64,000 bases of DNA from SZUA-430 sp964646885 (GCA_964646885.1 CAZYFM010000002.1:1-64000); one strand, 5' to 3'; positions 43,625-52,663 are shown, counted from the first letter of the stretch. The notes: generated from the letters alone by a model not told the origin. A program made the numbers and translations.

Positions 43625-44077
43625 ATGTCCGATGACAAGAAGCCCGCAGACATCCTCAGTGAACTCGCGAATGTACCCTTTCCGAATGCGGCCTATCTCG
43701 ACGCAATGAAGCGGGTGATCGGCGTGCAGCGTCAGATGCTGGATGGTTTTCAGTCAAACCTCGACCGGTGGTTCGAGCGCCGCCGGGAAGGTGCGGAGGC
43801 GGCTATGACGATGCTGAACGAACTGAACAGCAGCGCGGACGCAGAAAAGCGCGCCGACGCATGGCAGCGTTGGGCGTCCGGCGCCATGGCGCGCATCATG
43901 GAAGACGTTCAGACACAGTATGACCTGATGTCGAAGATCACGTCCCAGCTGGCCGAAACAGGCGAGGTGATGACACCGCCCGCAGAAGGGCCCCAACCCG
44001 AAAGGGGCAAGAGCCCGACGCGCCCTCCCGCCTCCCGGAGCGCCCGCACCACAGGTCGCCCGCCCAGGACCAAATAG
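43625..44077 (+). CDS. Phasin-like helical protein
   Basis: 150 residues. The first 115 are amphipathic helix (IGVQRQMLDGFQSNLDRWF, AAMTMLNELNSSADAEKRAD, WQRWASGAMARIMEDVQTQ), similar in composition and spacing to phasins that coat polyhydroxyalkanoate granules. The last 35 residues are a disordered Pro/Arg/Ser tail (PQPERGKSPTRPPASRSART), which could bind DNA or an acidic partner. No polymer synthase lies in the window. Phasin assignment is moderate; a general coiled-coil protein is the alternative. Confidence 0.6.
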   Translation: MSDDKKPADILSELANVPFPNAAYLDAMKRVIGVQRQMLDGFQSNLDRWFERRREGAEAAMTMLNELNSSADAEKRADAWQRWASGAMARIMEDVQTQYDLMSKITSQLAETGEVMTPPAEGPQPERGKSPTRPPASRSARTTGRPPRTK

Positions 44078-44231
44078 AACCCTCGGCGCATGTTGCGCTG
44101 CACACAAGGCAATGGCAGGAAGGATCGGCGCTTCCTTTACGCATTGCACACCCTCTTGCCATCTCGCCGGCGACAAGCGCGACCAGCTGTGTCAGGCTTT
44201 TCCAATGCATGGTTGGGCAAGGGAGAAAAAC

Positions 44232-44438
44232 ATGTCGTACACGGAGCTTGTCGCCCTCGGACCGGAACTCTGCAGGGAAGCAGTCCGCGCGGGAAGAGGC
44301 GTGAACGAATCCCATCTGCTCGTTCATCACGTGTTTTCGGACGTACTCCGCGAGGACCTGCTGAACCTCTCGTCAGATGAGCTCCGGGAGCAACTGACAC
44401 GACGGCTGCGCGAGCGCATGCGCCGCCGGCTATCCTGA
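44232..44438 (+). CDS. Small helical protein of unknown function
   Basis: 68 residues from the ATG at 44232, which has GGGAGA upstream; the open frame before it lacks coding character. The protein is MSYTELVALGPELCREAV followed by a His-containing helix (NESHLLVHHVFSDVL) and a strongly basic C-terminal helix (RRLRERMRRRL). It could be a small nucleic-acid- or protein-binding regulator. I do not recognise a family. It ends 1 bp before the stop of the convergent cytochrome gene. Confidence 0.5.
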   Translation: MSYTELVALGPELCREAVRAGRGVNESHLLVHHVFSDVLREDLLNLSSDELREQLTRRLRERMRRRLS

Positions 44439-44439
44439 C

Positions 44440-45003
44440 CTAGCCCGAAGGACACTCCGCTCCTGAACGGATCCAGGCCTCCGCAGCTTCCCTGAACTTT
44501 GCATGAGTAACTGGCGGCAGGGACCGCTTGGGACCCGGAGACCACGCCCAGAGGACCAGCGGGTCTCCCTTCAGATGCTCGATGACTTTTGCTGCCGTCC
44601 GGCCACCATTGCGGGCCGGATCCAGCAAAGCCTTGCAAAGCGCTGCCGGGCTGAGCCCGGTCCAACCCATTGAAAGCGGAGCCATGTGCCAGTCCTTGGC
44701 GCCAGGCACGTTTCCGGTGGACTGGTTCGTCTCCTGATGGCACGTCGTGCACTTCATTCCGGGAGGGCCCTTGCCATCGGGCCCTCGCAGAACGTTGAAC
44801 GTGTGTTTGTGCTGGTCATCGCCCTGCGTCGGCCACGCGACCGTGGTGTGGCAGTTCATGCAGCGCGGATGCGTCGCAACGCTGTACACCACCCGGAATG
44901 CTGCAACAGAAGGCGTATCGGCCTTTTGTGCTGTTGCGGGCCCGAGATGAAGGGCGCCCGCAAGACAGGCAACGGCCACCCCCGCAGCGATCACCAGCCT
45001 CAT
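44440..45003 (-). CDS. Diheme cytochrome c-type subunit of an isoquinoline-oxidoreductase-like complex
   Basis: 187 residues. The signal peptide ends GPATA-QK. There are two c-type heme sites (CMNCH and CTTCH) separated by about 45 residues. A distal His in HMAPL may be an axial ligand. Proteins of this kind are often encoded beside the IorAB molybdenum hydroxylases and would carry electrons away from them in the periplasm. It lies 10 bp after the large subunit, the last gene of the leftward operon. Confidence 0.85.
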   Translation of the reverse strand: MRLVIAAGVAVACLAGALHLGPATAQKADTPSVAAFRVVYSVATHPRCMNCHTTVAWPTQGDDQHKHTFNVLRGPDGKGPPGMKCTTCHQETNQSTGNVPGAKDWHMAPLSMGWTGLSPAALCKALLDPARNGGRTAAKVIEHLKGDPLVLWAWSPGPKRSLPPVTHAKFREAAEAWIRSGAECPSG

Positions 45004-45013
45004 GCGCGCCTCC

Positions 45014-47215
45014 CTAGGTCACGTTGAGCGGCGTCGCGCGGAACGGCAACTCCCGCACCCGCTTGCCGGTCAGCGCGAAAATGGCATTTCCGACTGCCGC
45101 CGAAATCGGCGCTGTTCCCGGTTCACCCGCGCCGCCTGTCCGCGCGCCGGATTCGATAACGCGGACCTCATGCTCGGGAGCATCCGCCATGCGCACCATG
45201 TCGTAGTCCGGGAAGTTCTGCTGGACCACGCGCCCCTTGTCGATCGTGATGTTGCCGTAGAGCGCCGCTGTCAGGCCGTAGATCGCACCACCCTGGATCT
45301 GGGCCGTGAATGTCGCCGGATTGATCACCTCGCCAGGGTCCACGGCACTCCAGACCTTGTGCACGCGCGGATGCCCTTCGGCTGTCACGGAGACCTCTGC
45401 AACCTGGGCGACGATGGTGCCGAAAGCGTCCCGGATCGAGATGCCCCGCGCCCGCCCCGCAGGGAGCGGTTGCCCCCAGCCGGACATGGACGCTGCAAGC
45501 TCAAGCACGGCCTTGTGGCGAGGAGCGCCTTCGAGATGCGTTCGACGGAACTCGAACGGATCCTTGCCGGCGGCATGTGCCACTTCATCCATGAAGGACT
45601 CGATGAAAAACCCATGCTGGGTATGGTCGACGCTGCGCCACGGCCCCCACGGAATGGGATTGACCTTGTCAACATAGCGGACGGCCTGGTTCGGGATGTC
45701 ATAGTTCACCCAGACGGCCTCCGGCGGATCATACTTGTCCGTGAATGTGTGCAGCCACGCCGTGATGCGGCCGTTTTCGTCCAGCGCGGCCTTCAACCGG
45801 GCCACGGACGCATGACGATAGTAGTCCTGCGTCATGTCTTCTTCGCGTGACCAGACGACCTGCACGGGGCCATCCACCTGTTTTGCAATCGCAATCGTCT
45901 TGATGAGGTAGTCAACCGTGTTCCCGCGCCGTCCGAACCCGCCACCCATCGCAGTGTGGTTCAGCGTGATGCTGTCGACCGGCAGGCCTGACGCCTTCGA
46001 CGCCGCCACCTTCGCACCGAGACCGTCCTGGAACCCGCCCCAGATTTCAAGCTTTCCATCCTTGAAATGCGCCGTGCAATTCATGACCTCCATGGTCGCA
46101 TGCGCGAGGAACGGAACCCGGTAAGACGCCTCGACCAACTTCTTTGCGCCCTTCAGGGCAGCGTCGGCATCACCGCGCGAAGTGTCCTCGGTGAACTTGC
46201 CGCCGTCGAGCGCCGCATTCATCGCGGCATAGATTTTTTCCGAATTCAGGGCCGCGCCGGTACCTTCGTCCCAGACCGGGGCAAGCGCCGCCAGGGCTTC
46301 CTTGGCACGCCAGGTGTTGTCGGCAACCACCGCAACCGCGTCTTCGATCTTCACGACTTGGCTGACACCACGCATCTGCAATGCAGGTTTCTCGTCCACC
46401 GACTTCAGCTTGCCGCCAAAGACCGGCGAAGACGCGATCACCGCGTACTTCATGCCGGGAACGCGCAGGTCCACCCCATAACGTGCGGAACCATTGACCT
46501 TCGCCGGAATGTCGAAGCGGTGGATGGGTTTGCCCACGATCGAGTAGTTCTTCTTGTCCTTCAGCGGCACGTCCGCCGGAACGCTGACGGTTGCCGCTTC
46601 AGAGGCAATGGCGCCATAGGTCATCGTACGACCGGTCGGCTTGTGCGTCAGGACGCTGTTCCGTGCTTCGACGGTATCCTCACCAACGTTCCATTTTTGA
46701 GCAGCCGCCTTCACGAGCATCGCACGGGCGGCAGCGCCCGTGCGCCGCATGCCGTCAACCCCGGTGAAACGGACCGAGGTACTGCCACCGGTGATCTGCA
46801 GGTTCATGAACTCGGAGATCTTCCGGAAGCCGAAGTCCGCCGTGCCACTGAGCCACGACGGGATCGACGCGTCCCCGCGCAGGTATCCGCGCGCAAGCCC
46901 CGCATTCGCAAAGGCCATGTCCGCTGGCGCCTGTTCCATGCGGACCAGCGACCAGTCAGCATCCAGTTCCTCGGCAAGCATCATGGGAAGGGACGTATGG
47001 ACACCCTGCCCCATCTCTGAATGCGGGACGATGACCGTTACCGTGTTGTCAGGCGCAATCCGCACCCAGGCGGCCAGCATGGCCTCGCCTTTCGATGCCA
47101 GCCCGCGTGCACGCTCCAGCGTGCTGTAGGGCAACAGCCCATACCCGATGGCAAGGCCGCCGCCAGCCGCAGCAACGCCACCAAAAATCATCAGTCTGCG
47201 CGTGATTTTTCCCAT
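45014..47215 (-). CDS. iorB: Molybdopterin-binding large subunit, isoquinoline 1-oxidoreductase type
   Basis: 733 residues of the xanthine-oxidase family. The N-terminus carries a Tat-type signal (KITRRLMIFGG then a hydrophobic stretch), typical of the periplasmic IorB/aldehyde-oxidase branch. The motifs HSEMGQGVHTSLPMMLAEEL, GGFGRRGNTVDYL, and the C-terminal GGAGEPGTAPISAAVGNAI, with the catalytic Glu, are present. It hydroxylates an N-heterocycle or aldehyde at a molybdenum centre. The true substrate is not readable. Follows the iron-sulphur subunit by 9 bp. Confidence 0.9.
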   Translation of the reverse strand: MGKITRRLMIFGGVAAAGGGLAIGYGLLPYSTLERARGLASKGEAMLAAWVRIAPDNTVTVIVPHSEMGQGVHTSLPMMLAEELDADWSLVRMEQAPADMAFANAGLARGYLRGDASIPSWLSGTADFGFRKISEFMNLQITGGSTSVRFTGVDGMRRTGAAARAMLVKAAAQKWNVGEDTVEARNSVLTHKPTGRTMTYGAIASEAATVSVPADVPLKDKKNYSIVGKPIHRFDIPAKVNGSARYGVDLRVPGMKYAVIASSPVFGGKLKSVDEKPALQMRGVSQVVKIEDAVAVVADNTWRAKEALAALAPVWDEGTGAALNSEKIYAAMNAALDGGKFTEDTSRGDADAALKGAKKLVEASYRVPFLAHATMEVMNCTAHFKDGKLEIWGGFQDGLGAKVAASKASGLPVDSITLNHTAMGGGFGRRGNTVDYLIKTIAIAKQVDGPVQVVWSREEDMTQDYYRHASVARLKAALDENGRITAWLHTFTDKYDPPEAVWVNYDIPNQAVRYVDKVNPIPWGPWRSVDHTQHGFFIESFMDEVAHAAGKDPFEFRRTHLEGAPRHKAVLELAASMSGWGQPLPAGRARGISIRDAFGTIVAQVAEVSVTAEGHPRVHKVWSAVDPGEVINPATFTAQIQGGAIYGLTAALYGNITIDKGRVVQQNFPDYDMVRMADAPEHEVRVIESGARTGGAGEPGTAPISAAVGNAIFALTGKRVRELPFRATPLNVT

Positions 47216-47224
47216 GGCAGCCTC

Positions 47225-47674
47225 CTAAGCCTTTGCAGCGGCGTGAATGGCCGCACGGATCTGCGAGTACGCCCCGCATCGGCAGATGTTCGTCATCGCC
47301 GCATCGATCTCCTCGTCTGTCGGCTGAGGTTTTTCCTTGAGCAGCGCGACGGCCGTCATGATCTGGCCCGATTGGCAATAGCCGCATTGCGGCGCCTGGG
47401 CCTCGATCCATGCCTGCTGCACCTTGTGCAGCGTGTCACCCTCGGCCAGGCCTTCGATCGTCGTGATCTGCTTGCCTTGCGCAAGCGCGGCCGGGAACGA
47501 ACAGCTGCGAACCGCAGCGCCATCCACCAGCACCGTGCAGGCACCGCACGCCCCAACCCCGCATCCATACTTCGTGCCGGTGAAGTTCAGGATATCCCTG
47601 ATCACCCAGAGAAGAGGCATGCCATCTTCAGCATCGACGGAGTGTGCCGTCCCGTTCACATTGAGCGTAATCAT
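47225..47674 (-). CDS. iorA: 2Fe-2S small subunit, isoquinoline 1-oxidoreductase type
   Basis: 149 residues from the ATG at 47674, which overlaps the TetR stop (ATGA). The N-terminal plant-type [2Fe-2S] domain has CGVGACGAC and a later Cys in RSCSFP. The C-terminal helical [2Fe-2S] domain has CGYCQSGQIM and CRCGAY. All eight cysteine ligands are present. It passes electrons from the molybdenum subunit to the downstream cytochrome. It lacks a signal peptide, so it is probably carried across the membrane with the Tat-dependent large subunit. Confidence 0.93.
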   Translation of the reverse strand: MITLNVNGTAHSVDAEDGMPLLWVIRDILNFTGTKYGCGVGACGACTVLVDGAAVRSCSFPAALAQGKQITTIEGLAEGDTLHKVQQAWIEAQAPQCGYCQSGQIMTAVALLKEKPQPTDEEIDAAMTNICRCGAYSQIRAAIHAAAKA

Positions 47675-48309
47675 TTTCTGGCCCTCCCAGCCACAGCCCT
47701 GATCCTGTTTGATGACGTCGCGCACTCAGCCGGGATCAAGGATCCCCGGCACAGTGCATTGACCATTTGCTCCAGCGCCTGCGCATAGGCGCGCTCTCCC
47801 GCCGGTGCATAAGTGACTTTCACGCCCTTCGCTGCAACGAGCAGCATCGACACGAACTGCCGCTCCGAGAGGCCATCGGCCAGGGAGACGCTGCCATCCT
47901 CGACGCTGGCGCGGACAATAGACACGAGCATCCGCTGGAACCTGTCGGCATGCGCGGAAACCAGGTCGGAACAGTGCTTCACACTCTCCTCGACGAGCTC
48001 GTTCGCAAAGCTGGAGCCTGCAACGCTCGAAACCATGCTGGCATGATAGGCGCCCAGCACCCGAAAGAGACGAGACGCCAATGGCTGACCGTCAAGGCTC
48101 TCTGCAGCTTGCCTGGCTGCATCAAGCGCGCGCGTCTGCAGCATGTCCACGAGCGCACTGAACAGCAGCTCTTTCGACGGAAAATGATGGTAGATCGCCT
48201 GCCGGGACACACCGGCTTCTTCCGCAACCATTGCCATTGACGTCCGGCGATAGCCATGCCGCGCGAAGACGTGGCGGGACGCTGCCAGAAGGTTGTCCTT
48301 GGGATCCAT
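47671..48309 (-). CDS. TetR family transcriptional regulator
   Basis: 212 residues. The N-terminal helix-turn-helix is clear (TSMAMVAEEAGVSRQAIYHHF then PSKELLF), and the C-terminal half is a helical ligand-binding domain. The stop overlaps the start of iorA, so it is the first gene of the oxidoreductase operon and probably represses it. A 9-bp inverted repeat begins 8 bp upstream of its start. The inducer may be the oxidase substrate. Confidence 0.92.
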   Translation of the reverse strand: MDPKDNLLAASRHVFARHGYRRTSMAMVAEEAGVSRQAIYHHFPSKELLFSALVDMLQTRALDAARQAAESLDGQPLASRLFRVLGAYHASMVSSVAGSSFANELVEESVKHCSDLVSAHADRFQRMLVSIVRASVEDGSVSLADGLSERQFVSMLLVAAKGVKVTYAPAGERAYAQALEQMVNALCRGSLIPAECATSSNRIRAVAGRARK

Positions 48310-48316
48310 GGCGACA

Positions 48317-48347
48317 GATTTGACAATTCAAGCCGAAATGTCAAATC
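48317..48347. promoter_or_regulatory. Inverted-repeat operator upstream of the TetR gene
   Basis: Perfect arms GATTTGACA (48317-48325) and TGTCAAATC (48339-48347) with a 13-bp spacer. It sits immediately in front of the TetR-iorAB-cytochrome operon, as expected for an autorepressor. TTGACA within the left arm may also act as a -35 element of a rightward promoter. Confidence 0.65.
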
Positions 48348-48401
48348 GCGCGACAGGCGAAAACACATGCTCGCTTTCGCGCAACAAACGGCAGGAACCG
48401 C

Positions 48402-49103
48402 CTAGTAGATCCACTTCATCATGGCGCGCCAGTAATCGGCAATCGCAGTCCACATGCCCTTGCCACCGCCGGCCGCTTCGATCCGTGCGAAGGTTTCATC
48501 AATCTTCGGATCAAGCGCACGCGCGGTCAGGAAGTCGGAGTCGGCGCCGTCCTGATCACCTGCACGGAACTTCGCGGTCGCCCGTCCATAATGGAAGTCC
48601 GCCTTGTTTGGCATCCCCTCTATGGCGGCGTCATAGTCCAGGATCGATGTCTTGAGGAAGCCGAGACGAAGATAGAGGAAGCCGCGACCACCCAGCGTTT
48701 CGGGGTCATTGGGCCTGAGCCTCAGCGCCTCGTTGCAGTCGGCTAGGGCACCTTCAAGATCAGTATTGAGTACGGCCTTGGCCCAGCATCGTTCATGCAG
48801 CGCATCAGGGTCATTCTTTGAGAGTTCCAGCGCGGCGTTGAAATCGTCGATCGCCTTGCGATAGTCGCTCTGCATGAGGCGTGCGTTACCGCGATAATAA
48901 TGAAGCTTGGCGAGCTCGGCTCCCGAATACTTTGCAGACTTGATGATTTCGGTACAGGCCGTCAGTCGCAGGTCACTCCAGATGCCGGGGCCACCCTGGC
49001 AGTTGGTCCACGCCCTGGTCGGCTGCGCGTCCTCCGCCGATGCGGCGACGGCACTTGAGCCCAGGCTCACTGCGAAAAGCAGGAATGCTATGTGCCTCAT
49101 CAT
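48402..49103 (-). CDS. Exported tetratricopeptide-repeat protein
   Basis: 233 residues; the next codon is also ATG, so the start is uncertain by one residue. The signal peptide ends VAASA-ED. A Cys pair near the start (TNCQGGPGIWSDLRLTAC) probably forms a disulphide. Four to five TPRs follow (HYYRGNARLMQSDYRKAIDD, DPDALHERCWAKAVLNTDLE, LGGRGFLYLRLGFLKTSILD). A periplasmic scaffold is likely; partner unknown. Divergent from the saccharopine-dehydrogenase-like gene. Confidence 0.85.
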   Translation of the reverse strand: MMRHIAFLLFAVSLGSSAVAASAEDAQPTRAWTNCQGGPGIWSDLRLTACTEIIKSAKYSGAELAKLHYYRGNARLMQSDYRKAIDDFNAALELSKNDPDALHERCWAKAVLNTDLEGALADCNEALRLRPNDPETLGGRGFLYLRLGFLKTSILDYDAAIEGMPNKADFHYGRATAKFRAGDQDGADSDFLTARALDPKIDETFARIEAAGGGKGMWTAIADYWRAMMKWIY

Positions 49104-49214
49104 TCATTCCCCATTTTCCCGACACCCCGGAGCCAGCCCTGAGGCCATCCAACAGCACTTGACGCCAATCGGCACGCCGCTCAAACAGGGATACGGCTCG
49201 AAAGGAAACCTGCC

Positions 49215-50276
49215 ATGTCGAGAGAAGGCAAGATACTCATCTACGGTGCGACCGGGTATACCGGAAAACTGACTGCGCGCACAGCCAAAACGCAGGGACT
49301 TTCGCCAATTCTCGCGGGTCGCAGCGAGGAAAAAGTCCGGGAAATCGCCACTGAACTGGGACTTGAATGGCGCGCGTTCTCGTTGTCGGACACAGCCAAG
49401 CTCGAATCAGCTCTGTCGGAAGTCGCCGTGGTCCTCCATATCGCAGGCCCCTTTTCGGCGACATCGAGGCTGATGGCAGACGCCTGCCTGCGTACCAACA
49501 CCCACTATCTCGACATTACCGGCGAAATAGATGTTTTCGAGTCCCTCGCAGCAAGGGATGCGGAAGCGAAGCTCGCGGGTGTGATGCTGCTTCCCGGCGT
49601 GGGATTCGATGTTGTGCCATCCGATTGTCTCGCGGCGCACATGAAGCGCCGGATGCCCGATGCTCAGGACCTGAAGCTCTATATCGGTGGCTTGGGTAAC
49701 GTCTCGCGCGGCACGGCAAAGACGATGGTCGAAGGCGTAGCCCAGGGCACGAGGGTCCGACGAGGAGGAAGCATCGAGGTCCTGGAAGGCGCACACGAGG
49801 ATCACTGCGACTTCGGAAGCGGACTCAAACCAACATTTGCCGTCAGCTGGGGAGATGTGTCCACGGCCTGGCACTCCACGAAGATCCCGAACATCGAGGT
49901 TCATTTCGAGGCCATTCCCCAACTCAAGCGCATGGCGAAGATGCCGGCCATGATCAAGGCGTTCCTGGGCCTCTCTTTCATGCAGAACTACCTCAAGAGG
50001 CAGATCGACCGGCAACCGGAGGGCCCCACGGATGAGCAAAGGAAGAACGGCCACGCCATCCTGATTGGCGTCGCCCGCAATGACCGCAATGAAGTGATGA
50101 AGTCCCGGCTCCGCACACCGGAAGGCTATACGCTGACAGCCCTGACAGGACTGTCCATCGCGCGGCGCGTCGCGAATGGCGAATTCAAGCCTGGCTTCCA
50201 GACGCCCAGCAGCGCATTCGGAGCCGACTTCATTCTCCAGTTTGAAAGCGTGTCGAGAGACGACCTGAACGCGTGA
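49215..50276 (+). CDS. Saccharopine-dehydrogenase-like NAD(P)-binding protein
   Basis: 353 residues. It opens with a Rossmann motif (ILIYGATGYTGKLTA), then AGPFSATSRLMADACLRTNTHYLDITGE and LLPGVGFDVVPSDCLAAHM. These are typical of the saccharopine-dehydrogenase-like/trans-acting enoyl-reductase group. The C-terminal domain is short. Members act on lysine-pathway or lipid substrates; with no lysine genes nearby, a role as a reductase on an unknown substrate is more likely. Stop 4 bp from the convergent regulator stop. Confidence 0.88.
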   Translation: MSREGKILIYGATGYTGKLTARTAKTQGLSPILAGRSEEKVREIATELGLEWRAFSLSDTAKLESALSEVAVVLHIAGPFSATSRLMADACLRTNTHYLDITGEIDVFESLAARDAEAKLAGVMLLPGVGFDVVPSDCLAAHMKRRMPDAQDLKLYIGGLGNVSRGTAKTMVEGVAQGTRVRRGGSIEVLEGAHEDHCDFGSGLKPTFAVSWGDVSTAWHSTKIPNIEVHFEAIPQLKRMAKMPAMIKAFLGLSFMQNYLKRQIDRQPEGPTDEQRKNGHAILIGVARNDRNEVMKSRLRTPEGYTLTALTGLSIARRVANGEFKPGFQTPSSAFGADFILQFESVSRDDLNA

Positions 50277-50279
50277 GGA

Positions 50280-50969
50280 TCAGCGGCTCCTGAAGCCGCT
50301 GCCATTCCCGTTCGTGAGGCCATGCTGCACGGCCCAGATCGCAACTTGCGTGCGGTTGGATGCACCAAGCTTCCTGAGCACCGTCTTGATGTGCACCTTG
50401 ACGGTCGCTTCGGTGATCGAAAGCTCCTTCGCAATCAGCTTGTTCGTGTGTCCGTCCGCAAGGCTGCGGATGATGTCCAGCTCGCGCTGCGACAGGGCCA
50501 CATCGCCGACGCGCACGCGCTCAATCGGACTGGAAGTCTGATGGCCCTGCAGCGCCCCGAGGAAGTTGGTGAGGATGCTTGGGAACACCTTTTCTCCCAG
50601 GAGCACCAGCTTCAGCGACTCCACCAGCGCTTCCGGCGCGATGCTCTTCAGAACGAACCCGTCGGCACCTGCCCCGAACACCTCGGCGAGATATGCGAGT
50701 TCGGCCGCCTCCGACAGGACGACGACCTTGGACTTTGGAAGAAGCGACTTGAGCCGCTGAACGCCCGCTCCGCCAAATCCATAGTCTGCAACAACAAGGT
50801 TGGCGACTTCACCCTTCGATGCGAGTTGTGCAGCGTCGTCGATCGTCGCCGCTTCGAACACAACGCGGAACCCCTTTCCGTCGAGCTGCGCACGAAGGCC
50901 GGCGCGCATCAACGGTTGGGAATCCAGAAGCCAGATAACTGCGTTGTCCACCAATGCCCCCAGTATCAT
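50280..50969 (-). CDS. LuxR/NarL-type response regulator with atypical receiver
   Basis: 229 residues from the ATG at 50969 (a GTG six codons later is possible). The receiver keeps the phosphoacceptor-like Asp in LVVADYGFGG and the Lys in FVLKSIAPE. The usual acidic pair is replaced: the N-terminal segment is IWLLDSQP, with Ser in place of the second Asp. The C-terminal LuxR helix-turn-helix is intact (LSQRELDIIRSLADGHTNKLIAKELSITE, TVKVHIKTVLRKL). It may not be phosphorylated in the usual way. No kinase is adjacent. Confidence 0.88.
   Translation of the reverse strand: MILGALVDNAVIWLLDSQPLMRAGLRAQLDGKGFRVVFEAATIDDAAQLASKGEVANLVVADYGFGGAGVQRLKSLLPKSKVVVLSEAAELAYLAEVFGAGADGFVLKSIAPEALVESLKLVLLGEKVFPSILTNFLGALQGHQTSSPIERVRVGDVALSQRELDIIRSLADGHTNKLIAKELSITEATVKVHIKTVLRKLGASNRTQVAIWAVQHGLTNGNGSGFRSR
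50281..50301. terminator. Hairpin at the convergent end of the LuxR-type gene
   Basis: CAGCGGCT / AGCCGCTG, an 8-bp stem with a 5-nt loop, covers the last codons of the leftward regulator and directly follows the saccharopine-dehydrogenase-like stop. It could end the rightward transcript. No U tract. Confidence 0.4.
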
Positions 50970-51021
50970 TGTGACAGTATGAAAGGACACGTTTCCCAAC
51001 ACCCATTTGGGGAACGGTCCG

Positions 51022-51038
51022 CATACTCATTTAGTATG
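51022..51038. promoter_or_regulatory. Small palindrome upstream of the LuxR-type regulator
   Basis: CATACT-CATTT-AGTATG, a 6-bp inverted repeat with 5-bp spacer followed by a run of A, lies 53 bp upstream of the regulator start. LuxR-type dimers bind short inverted repeats of this size, so autoregulation is possible. Inference only. Confidence 0.35.
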
Positions 51039-51188
51039 AGAAAAAAACCGGCGCGACTATACGAAATGAGTGCCCAACTGGAAATCCGGTGTCATCTGAA
51101 CAGTCCGCAATGATTCCGTCCGGACAACAATGTCGCGCCCTTCGAATGTGCTTAACCAAGACGGCCCAGTGTTTCCGTCATCGCGAAC

Positions 51189-52046
51189 TCAAAGTACTTC
51201 GATGAACCGTCGAATGTCGCCAAACACCCGGTCCGGCTGGTCACGGAATGGGCCGTGCCCGCAGCCTTCATACTTCAGCATTCGACCAATCCCTGGTTGC
51301 AGCGACGCGATGATTTCATCGGACAGATGGGGCGGCGTGATCGGATCCTCCATTCCGCACAGGACGAGTACGGGGCATGGGATGCGTCGCAGTTCCGGCC
51401 GGAAGTCCATCCGCCGGATTTCACGTCCGGGCAAGGAAAAGTGTCGAAACACTTCACGACGCATGATCGCTCGCGAGCGCGAAGCTTGCCCATCAGCAGG
51501 TTGCGTTGTGTTGTACAGCGGCATGCATTCTTTCAGGTAAACATCAAAGGTGGCGTCGTCGCCCTGTTCCCAGAAGCGGCGCGCAGTTTCCAGCGCAGAC
51601 GCGCCGCCCTTGCGCAGGAACAGCGCGTAGCTGGATTCGAAATCCATCCGTGCAGCCGTGCTGGACAGAATGATGGCGCGAGCATGGTGCGGATGTCGCG
51701 TCGCATAGGACTGCGCGACCATGCCGCCAAACGACTGCCCCAGTACGATCGGTCGTTCGATACCGAGCGCCGCACAGATGCCAACGATGTCGTCACCCCA
51801 TCGCGCCAGCGTCCAGCCTGTGGGATCGCTGGGCACGCTTCGACCGTTACCGCGATGGTCGATGTAAATCACCTGCGCCACATCGGACAGCGCATCGAAC
51901 CCGGGACGAAGCCCTGAATGATCGAAGCCCGGGCCGCCATGCAACACCAGCAGCGTCGGCTTTTCCTTCATGCCGGCCTGATCGGGCACCAGCTTGGCGC
52001 CGACCACGTCAAAGAAGATGCGCTGCCCGTCGATGCTGACAAACAT
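51189..52046 (-). CDS. Alpha/beta hydrolase, proline-iminopeptidase-like
   Basis: 285 residues. The fold and motifs are of the prolyl aminopeptidase/haloalkane dehalogenase type: LLVLHGGPGFDHSG (oxyanion hole), IDHRGNGRS, nucleophile Ser in VLGQSFGGMVAQ, Asp in LCGMEDPITPPHLSD and His in CGHGPFRDQ. No signal peptide, so cytosolic. Substrate unknown; peptides or small esters. It lies 2 bp after the SCO gene, so the two are translated from one transcript. Confidence 0.9.
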   Translation of the reverse strand: MFVSIDGQRIFFDVVGAKLVPDQAGMKEKPTLLVLHGGPGFDHSGLRPGFDALSDVAQVIYIDHRGNGRSVPSDPTGWTLARWGDDIVGICAALGIERPIVLGQSFGGMVAQSYATRHPHHARAIILSSTAARMDFESSYALFLRKGGASALETARRFWEQGDDATFDVYLKECMPLYNTTQPADGQASRSRAIMRREVFRHFSLPGREIRRMDFRPELRRIPCPVLVLCGMEDPITPPHLSDEIIASLQPGIGRMLKYEGCGHGPFRDQPDRVFGDIRRFIEVL

Positions 52047-52048
52047 GC

Positions 52049-52663
52049 CTAGCGATATCCTTCACTCACCACGCGCTTCAGCTTCATGAGGGCCACGTCC
52101 GGATTCTCGTCATAGGCAATGGTTCCGAAGAATTGCCCGTTGCTGTCCAGCAAGACGATCAGGGCGCTGTGGTCAACGGAGTACGAAGCTCCACCGGTGT
52201 CGACCTTGGCATAGTAGATCCCCAGGGACTTGGTCAGGAGATCAAGCTGGGACTTCTCGCCGGAGAGCCCGCGTATGCGACTGTCAAAACTCGAGAGATA
52301 GGCCTTGATGACCTCAGTCGTATCGCGTTCGGGATCGACGCTGACGAAAACAACATTCAGCCGGTCGGCATCGGCGCCCAGCTTGCTCATGTGAGCGGTC
52401 ATCGAGGCCAGCATCGTGGGGCACACATCCGGACAGAATGTGAAGCCAAAAAAGAGCGCAGACGGCTTCCCAAGCAGATCCGGCTTTCCGAAGGGGCGCC
52501 CGTTCTGGTCAGTCAGCCTGAAATCCGCAACCACCGGCCCGCCGCTGGCCGTGGAAGCAGGAACGCCGCTTTTGGGCGACCTTCCGCCCACATAGGCGAG
52601 CAAGGCGAGAAGCACCACAATCGTAGCCAACAAGATCAGCGGATAGCGGGACTTGAAAGGCAT
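52049..52663 (-). CDS. SCO1/SenC copper-chaperone family protein
   Basis: 204 residues. One N-terminal membrane anchor (LILLATIVVLLALLAYVGG) precedes a thioredoxin-like domain with the copper-binding pair C77/C81 (FTFCPDVCPT) and the distal His in YSVDHSALIVLLD. SCO proteins load copper into the CuA centre of cytochrome oxidase or reduce its thiols, at the periplasmic face. No oxidase genes are in the window. Paired with the downstream hydrolase. Confidence 0.92.
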   Translation of the reverse strand: MPFKSRYPLILLATIVVLLALLAYVGGRSPKSGVPASTASGGPVVADFRLTDQNGRPFGKPDLLGKPSALFFGFTFCPDVCPTMLASMTAHMSKLGADADRLNVVFVSVDPERDTTEVIKAYLSSFDSRIRGLSGEKSQLDLLTKSLGIYYAKVDTGGASYSVDHSALIVLLDSNGQFFGTIAYDENPDVALMKLKRVVSEGYR

